Shown piece after piece: positions 60,530 through 64,000 of a DNA stretch of 64,000 bases; position 1 is the first letter of the stretch; each line of letters starts with the position of its first letter. The translations under genes were made by a program, and so were the position numbers. This DNA comes from an uncultured Pseudomonadota bacterium (lineage in GTDB: Bacteria; Myxococcota_A; UBA796; SXON01), in the NCBI GenBank assembly GCA_903844155.1, contig CAIMSU010000117.1:1-64000 (forward strand), written 5' to 3'. A model generated the notes under the pieces. That model saw only the letters and a program-made list of their open reading frames with translations. It did not search any database and had not been told where the DNA came from.

Positions 60530-60554
60530 AGCGCGCGTGAAGATGGAGTAAACT
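60526..60554 (+). promoter_or_regulatory. sigma-70-like promoter of the 60587 lipoprotein
   Basis: TTGAAG and TAAACT are separated by 17 bases, a good housekeeping promoter, and overlap the end of hflX. The start codon at 60587 follows a strong ribosome binding site (GGAGGAATCTATG). This is the clearest promoter in the window and suggests high expression of the lipoprotein. Confidence 0.6.
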
Positions 60555-60586
60555 GCTCGCGCTCCATAACGGAGCTGGAGGAATCT

Positions 60587-61093
60587 ATGCGCACCCTTTT
60601 GGTCTCTTTGGCTCTCATCCCCCTCATCGCCTGCTCCGGCGGCAAGAACGACAGCGGCTCCGACAGCGGCTCCGGCGACAGCACCACCAACGGCGGCTTC
60701 GCCATCGCCACCAAGAGCGACGGCACGTACGACGTCTCGGGTAGCTGCGCGAGCAACGCCTGCGTCTACACGATCACCACGACCGGCTCGGCCTCCCTCG
60801 AGGAGCTCGACATGACCGAGACCGGCGACTCGTACATGTACCACGAGTACCACGACGAGTTCGTGCTCAACGGCACCAACGCGGATGGCACCGAGACCTA
60901 CGAGCTCGACCTCGCCGCCGTGACCGACCCCGCAGACGTGACCACGGGCACCACCCTGTTCTACGCGGACAGCGTGCTCGCCGGCACCACCTGGTGGTTC
61001 GGCGCCACCTCGGCGGACGGCAACAGCTACGACTGCGTCGTGACCGGCGACTCGTCCACGTACTACTCCGACCAGTGCCCGAACTTCGAGTAG
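60587..61093 (+). CDS. secreted lipoprotein, unknown function, probably well expressed
   Basis: A 168-residue lipoprotein (lipobox LIPLIAC), Asp/Ser/Gly tether, then a beta-rich domain with four Cys (SGSCASNACVYTIT ... SYDCVV ... DQCPNFE) and repeated Thr/Asp/Tyr ('MTETGDSYMYHEYHDEF'). Its promoter and Shine-Dalgarno sequence are strong, and its codon use is more uniform than that of its neighbours, both pointing to abundance. No family was recognised. The stop shares a base with the next gene's GTG. Confidence 0.7.
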   Translation: MRTLLVSLALIPLIACSGGKNDSGSDSGSGDSTTNGGFAIATKSDGTYDVSGSCASNACVYTITTTGSASLEELDMTETGDSYMYHEYHDEFVLNGTNADGTETYELDLAAVTDPADVTTGTTLFYADSVLAGTTWWFGATSADGNSYDCVVTGDSSTYYSDQCPNFE

Positions 61094-61650
61094 TGGATCG
61101 ATCGGGGCAACCCGCACAGAGCGCGTCCGGCATCGTCGGGCGCGCTCTCGTGTTTTTCGCGATGGCCGGCTGCTATCAGTGGCCGACCGTCACCCCGGAC
61201 CCTCTCGCAACCACCGACCCGCAGATCACCGCCGCGACCGTGACCTGCGATGAGACCACGGCCGAATGGAGCTTTCAGGTCGTCACGGACGCCTGGACCG
61301 GGAACGGCAGCCTCTACCTCTCCACGGACGGCAGCTACGTCGAGCAGGACTCGCTCGTCTCGACGTCCGCGGCCTCGGACGGAACGTCGGACACGCTCAC
61401 GCGCACGCTGGGCGTCGTTGCGACGTGGCGCGATGCCGTCAGCGACACCAGCACCGCGTTCGGATGCAACACGCCGGAACTGGCCGGGGTGATGACCGTC
61501 TACACCCGCGACGGCAGCGCGGTCAGCAACTGCCTTGGCCTCGGGACGGACCCCGCGCGCTGGCAGGCATGGAATGCCGACCTCGCGTGCTCAAACGCCA
61601 TGACCGGTGACACCTGGCCCACTCCCGCGGACACAGGCGATTCCGGCTGA
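61093..61650 (+). CDS. lipoprotein, unknown function
   Basis: A 185-residue protein; the N-terminus reaches a hydrophobic stretch ending in a lipobox-like FFAMAGC about 28 residues from GTG 61093. The mature part has beta-type segments with Ser/Thr/Asp and four Cys ('TVTCDETTAEWSFQV', 'AFGCNTPEL', 'NCLGLG', 'LACSNAM'). It is translationally coupled to the preceding lipoprotein (1-base overlap). The longer ORF-track start lies inside the preceding gene and is not used. Confidence 0.6.
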   Translation: MDRSGQPAQSASGIVGRALVFFAMAGCYQWPTVTPDPLATTDPQITAATVTCDETTAEWSFQVVTDAWTGNGSLYLSTDGSYVEQDSLVSTSAASDGTSDTLTRTLGVVATWRDAVSDTSTAFGCNTPELAGVMTVYTRDGSAVSNCLGLGTDPARWQAWNADLACSNAMTGDTWPTPADTGDSG

Positions 61651-61662
61651 TACCGCAGAGGG

Positions 61663-62568
61663 CTACTTGTCTTTCGCCGGCTTCGTCGGGGCTGCCCCGG
61701 GCGCCGCCCCCGGAGCGGCGGTGGGAGGAGCCCCCATCTGGCCGCCACTCGCGCCGGCCGCACCCGTGGGGGGAGCGCCCATCTGGCCGCCGCCCATCTG
61801 ACCACCCATCTGGCCGCCGGCCGCACCGCCAGCGCCCATCTGACCACCCATCTGGCCGCCGGCCGCACCGCCAGCGCCCATCTGACCACCCATCTGGCCG
61901 CCGGCCGCACCGCCAGCGCCCATCTGACCGCCCATCTGCCCGCCAGCCGCGCCACCAGCGCCCATCTGGCCGCCGGCCGCTCCACCCGCGCCGGTTGGGG
62001 GCGGGTTTGACGGGGTGTTGGTCAGCATCGCCTTGCTGTCCGTCGCAAAATCGTTCGGTGCGCCGTCCACAAGATCGAGCTTCAGGCCGGTGATCGCCGT
62101 CTCTTCGACGTCAACGTCCTTGAGCAGCGCGGACGGCTCCGCGAGCTGGGGGCCGTTGCCCTCCGCGTCGATAAAGCCGAGCAGGTCGATCTTGCCCTGC
62201 GCCTTGGGCAACTCGAGCTCAAAGGGGCCCGGCTTGTCCAGCGTCATGGCATCCACGATCATCGGCCGGCCATCAGTGCCGACGGTGAAGAAGTCAATGC
62301 GATACTTGCCTTTCGCGCTGCCGCTGTAGGCGAACTCGCCAGAGACCTTCACGCCGGTGCCGGCCTCGACGGCGACCGTTGGCATCGTCGACGGGCCACC
62401 GCCAGGGGCAGCACCCGACGCACCGCCGGCGCCGCCCTGACCGGGGGGTCCCCCCGCAGCGCCACCACCCGGGGTCGCGCCGGCTCCGGGGCTCGTGCTG
62501 CCAGTGGGGGCGTCAGTCGTCGAAGGGGCCTCGGGGCAGCCCGTCAAAAGGAGCGGAAGCAGGAACAC
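61663..62568 (-). CDS. Gly/Ala/Gln/Met-repeat lipoprotein
   Basis: A 301-residue lipoprotein (lipobox LLLTGC). After a Gly/Ser/Pro-rich tether comes a compact beta domain (about 65-190: 'GVKVSGEFAYSGSAKGKYRIDFFTV', 'GPFELELPKAQGKIDLLGFIDAEG'). A C-terminal low-complexity region follows, built from about four repeats of 14 residues (GAGGAAGGQMGGQM) and ending PTKPAKDK. The beta domain resembles carboxypeptidase-regulatory or transthyretin-like folds. The Met/Gln-rich tail could bind copper or form a flexible extension. The start is GTG 62568. Confidence 0.65.
   Translation of the reverse strand: MFLLPLLLTGCPEAPSTTDAPTGSTSPGAGATPGGGAAGGPPGQGGAGGASGAAPGGGPSTMPTVAVEAGTGVKVSGEFAYSGSAKGKYRIDFFTVGTDGRPMIVDAMTLDKPGPFELELPKAQGKIDLLGFIDAEGNGPQLAEPSALLKDVDVEETAITGLKLDLVDGAPNDFATDSKAMLTNTPSNPPPTGAGGAAGGQMGAGGAAGGQMGGQMGAGGAAGGQMGGQMGAGGAAGGQMGGQMGAGGAAGGQMGGQMGGGQMGAPPTGAAGASGGQMGAPPTAAPGAAPGAAPTKPAKDK
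61793..61990 (-). repeat. 42-bp coding tandem repeat
   Basis: Four units start at 61793, 61835, 61877 and 61919, with a further partial unit to about 61990. Units 1-3 are identical (CCCATCTGACCACCCATCTG and so on) and unit 4 differs in a few bases. Each encodes 14 residues of the Gly/Ala/Gln/Met-rich tail. Identity at DNA level, including silent positions, points to recent expansion and possible length variation. Confidence 0.9.
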
Positions 62569-62627
62569 GGGAACTCCAGAACGGCGGTAGCGTAGGGCAT
62601 CGGCCTTTCCGCGTCAAGAGCCAGACG

Positions 62628-63446
62628 TCAAGGGAACACGAACGAGATGCCTCCGAGGACGCCCGCTACGCCCCACGCGGCGTACGCGCCATAGGCGTAC
62701 ACCCGCTCCTTCGCCCAGCCCGCATCGACCGCATCGACGGTCCCGAGCGTCGGCACATGCTGCCCTTCGATCACCGCGCCCGCCGCCAACCCGCCGCCAG
62801 CAGCGGCCACAACGCCCGCAGCGACGAGCCAGACCGGCGAGACCAACCGCTTGCGCCGCGTCGGAGCAGTGCCGGCGGTGCCGATCATCGGCGAGGCACC
62901 CGTCTCCGGCAGACCCGTGGCGACGAGCGACGTGCCGCCGGTCGGCAAGTTGACCACCCGACCGAAGAGGACGGTGCGCCCGTCCGTCGTCACGACCTGA
63001 ACGACGTGCCAGCCAGCGAACGCGAGGTCCGGCCAAATCGGCACCCGCTCCCCGTCGACCCACCCGCCATCCGCGTTGGTGTCCAGCTTCAACGAGCCAG
63101 TTCCGACCGCGGCAGCGTTCGCCCACACGGCGTTGAGGTCCGGCCCGAAAGCCGACTCCCACACGGTTGCGTCGAGCGCGCGCGCCGAGGCGAACAGCAA
63201 CTGGCCGCTCCCGGGGGTGGCCAATTCCGCCGCGCCACCACGCACCACAAAGTACCTTGCGACCTGCCTGGGGGTGACCACCGCGCAGCCAAACGCGTCG
63301 TCCATGCTGGCAAAGTCATGGTCGACGGCTGCGCTGTCCGCGGCGAGGAGATGCTGGACTGCGCGGTTCAGCGTGCCATCGACGTCCGGGCAGGCAAGCG
63401 CGGGGTGGACGAGCAGCAAGACCAGCCGGGAGAGGAGGGAAATCAC
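62628..63446 (-). CDS. secreted/membrane protein with two C-terminal TM helices, kinase partner (second pair)
   Basis: A 272-residue protein with a signal peptide (ISLLSRLVLLLVHPALA), a helical N-terminal domain ('CPDVDGTLNRAVQHLLAADSAAVDHDFASMDDAFGC'), a beta module around 120-190 and two hydrophobic helices (about 200-272). The layout equals that of the 18259 protein. GTG 63446 overlaps the stop of the upstream kinase-like gene (GTGA), so the pair is coupled as in the first locus, though in the reverse gene order. The function is unknown. Confidence 0.6.
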   Translation of the reverse strand: MISLLSRLVLLLVHPALACPDVDGTLNRAVQHLLAADSAAVDHDFASMDDAFGCAVVTPRQVARYFVVRGGAAELATPGSGQLLFASARALDATVWESAFGPDLNAVWANAAAVGTGSLKLDTNADGGWVDGERVPIWPDLAFAGWHVVQVVTTDGRTVLFGRVVNLPTGGTSLVATGLPETGASPMIGTAGTAPTRRKRLVSPVWLVAAGVVAAAGGGLAAGAVIEGQHVPTLGTVDAVDAGWAKERVYAYGAYAAWGVAGVLGGISFVFP

Positions 63447-64000
63447 AGGCGCGCCGTCCATCGTTCGGAGGTGAGGTCGCAGACGTAGCCCACCGGTTGG
63501 TCGGGGCCAACCGTGATGGTCGTGCGACAGGCATGGTCACCGCTGGCCGCGACGATGTCGTGCGTGCCGTCGGCGAGCGGGACAGCGGCCCGAGGGGTGC
63601 GACCAGCGGGGGCGCCATCGACGGAAAGCGCTGCGCCGACGATGCTGCAGCCGAAGGCGATGGAGCGCGACGGTGGCGCGACGGGCTGGGGCGGTTGGGC
63701 GACGGCTGGCGACGCGGTCGAGGTCGGGGTCGGGGTCGGGCCTGCAGCCACCGACGTTTCGGCTCCCAGGGTGCCGGCGGGGTCGTGCGCGCTGCCCGCC
63801 ACGGCTGCGGGACTGGGTCGGCTGACAGGGGAGGCGGTGGTTCGGGCAGGCCCGGCGTGGACGGGTCCGCCTCCTGGGGTCGACGCCGGGGCATCGCGGT
63901 TTGAGCCGGCCGCTGCCGCGGGAGGAGTCGCCACCGGGACCGCGGCGACTTCGACGGGGAGGTCCGACCCCGGAGACGCCGTCGGCGCGGGACTCGCAGG
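63443..64000 (-). CDS. C-terminus of a probable Ser/Thr kinase-type protein with Pro/Ala linker and PEGA-like domain (partial, runs off right edge)
   Basis: The open frame continues through the window end. The visible about 185 residues are a Pro/Ala/Thr-rich linker followed by a small domain (SIAFGCSIVGAALSVDGAPAGRTPRAAVPLADGTHDIVAASGDHACRTTITV, shown only to place it) that fits a PEGA-like beta module. The same linker plus domain ends the kinase at 19101-20693, and the same two-TM partner gene lies next to it, so a kinase domain is expected beyond the edge. That expectation is inference. Confidence 0.55.
   Translation of the reverse strand, partial: PASPAPTASPGSDLPVEVAAVPVATPPAAAAGSNRDAPASTPGGGPVHAGPARTTASPVSRPSPAAVAGSAHDPAGTLGAETSVAAGPTPTPTSTASPAVAQPPQPVAPPSRSIAFGCSIVGAALSVDGAPAGRTPRAAVPLADGTHDIVAASGDHACRTTITVGPDQPVGYVCDLTSERWTARL

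Noticed and set aside
61793-61990. CRISPR-like regular repeat
   Set aside because: The units are contiguous without unique spacers and are in frame inside a lipoprotein gene.

Overview
The window is very GC-rich DNA from a Gram-negative bacterium, most like a Myxococcota-type (formerly deltaproteobacterial) genome. The reasons are the many Sec/lipobox lipoproteins with Asp/Ser/Thr-rich N-termini, several proteins built from MopE-type 'DADGDGYGD ... CDGVDNNCDG' repeats, an outer-membrane barrel ending in Phe, Ser/Thr kinases with Pro/Ala-rich linkers, and a myxobacterial-style PUFA-synthase-like megasynthase. Genes are tightly packed, and neighbours often overlap by 1-4 bases (ATGA, GTGA, TTGA, TGATG), so translational coupling is probably widespread. 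No rRNA, tRNA or CRISPR was found.

Layout. 1-723: no convincing gene; a possible group II intron end at the left edge and two inverted pairs of a 21-bp element. 724-5808: lipoproteins, a pilin-like/prepilin-peptidase pair, and a MopE/FG-GAP lipoprotein gene broken by one frameshift. 5805-7593 (minus): phosphatase, NrsF-like membrane protein and SRPBCC-like protein in an overlapping operon. 7624-10988: a domain-repeat lipoprotein, a beta-propeller protein, a LuxR-type pseudo-response regulator and a small ORF. 11004-18143 (minus): two MopE-like lipoproteins sharing a C-terminal domain, one ending in a formylglycine-generating-enzyme fold, separated by an ATPase-nuclease gene. 18259-20693: a secreted two-TM protein plus a Ser/Thr kinase. 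20700-30793 (minus): SRPBCC membrane protein, methyltransferase, lipoprotein, then an envelope operon (beta-barrel, OB-fold lipoprotein, 5'-nucleotidase) behind gyrA. 30957-36228: membrane protein, rsmG, an ABC-2 exporter on the opposite strand, an OB-fold lipoprotein and mtnA. 36354-45107 (minus): two small lipoproteins and a 2348-residue KS-AT-4xACP-KR-DH synthase. 45270-49661: RelA/SpoT, a thioredoxin-like protein and a second 5'-nucleotidase. 49670-55350 (minus): an imuA-like gene followed by one ORF that fuses ImuB to DnaE2. 55428-60529: NAD salvage (pncA, nicotinate phosphoribosyltransferase), an RSH-type HD hydrolase, a DUF1450-like protein, a DUF423 protein and hflX. 60587-64000: lipoproteins, one with a 42-bp coding tandem repeat, and a second secreted-protein/kinase pair running off the right edge.

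The most notable item is the in-frame ImuB-DnaE2 fusion: two components of the mutagenic SOS translesion complex, normally separate proteins, are encoded as one 1669-residue chain downstream of an ImuA-like gene, with a 14-bp palindrome in the promoter region. Other points of interest are the PUFA-synthase subunit without its usual partners, the likely AUC start of hflX, the phased 21-bp repeats, and the paralogous kinase/secreted-protein pairs near both ends. All domain calls are from reading the sequence; no database search was run.
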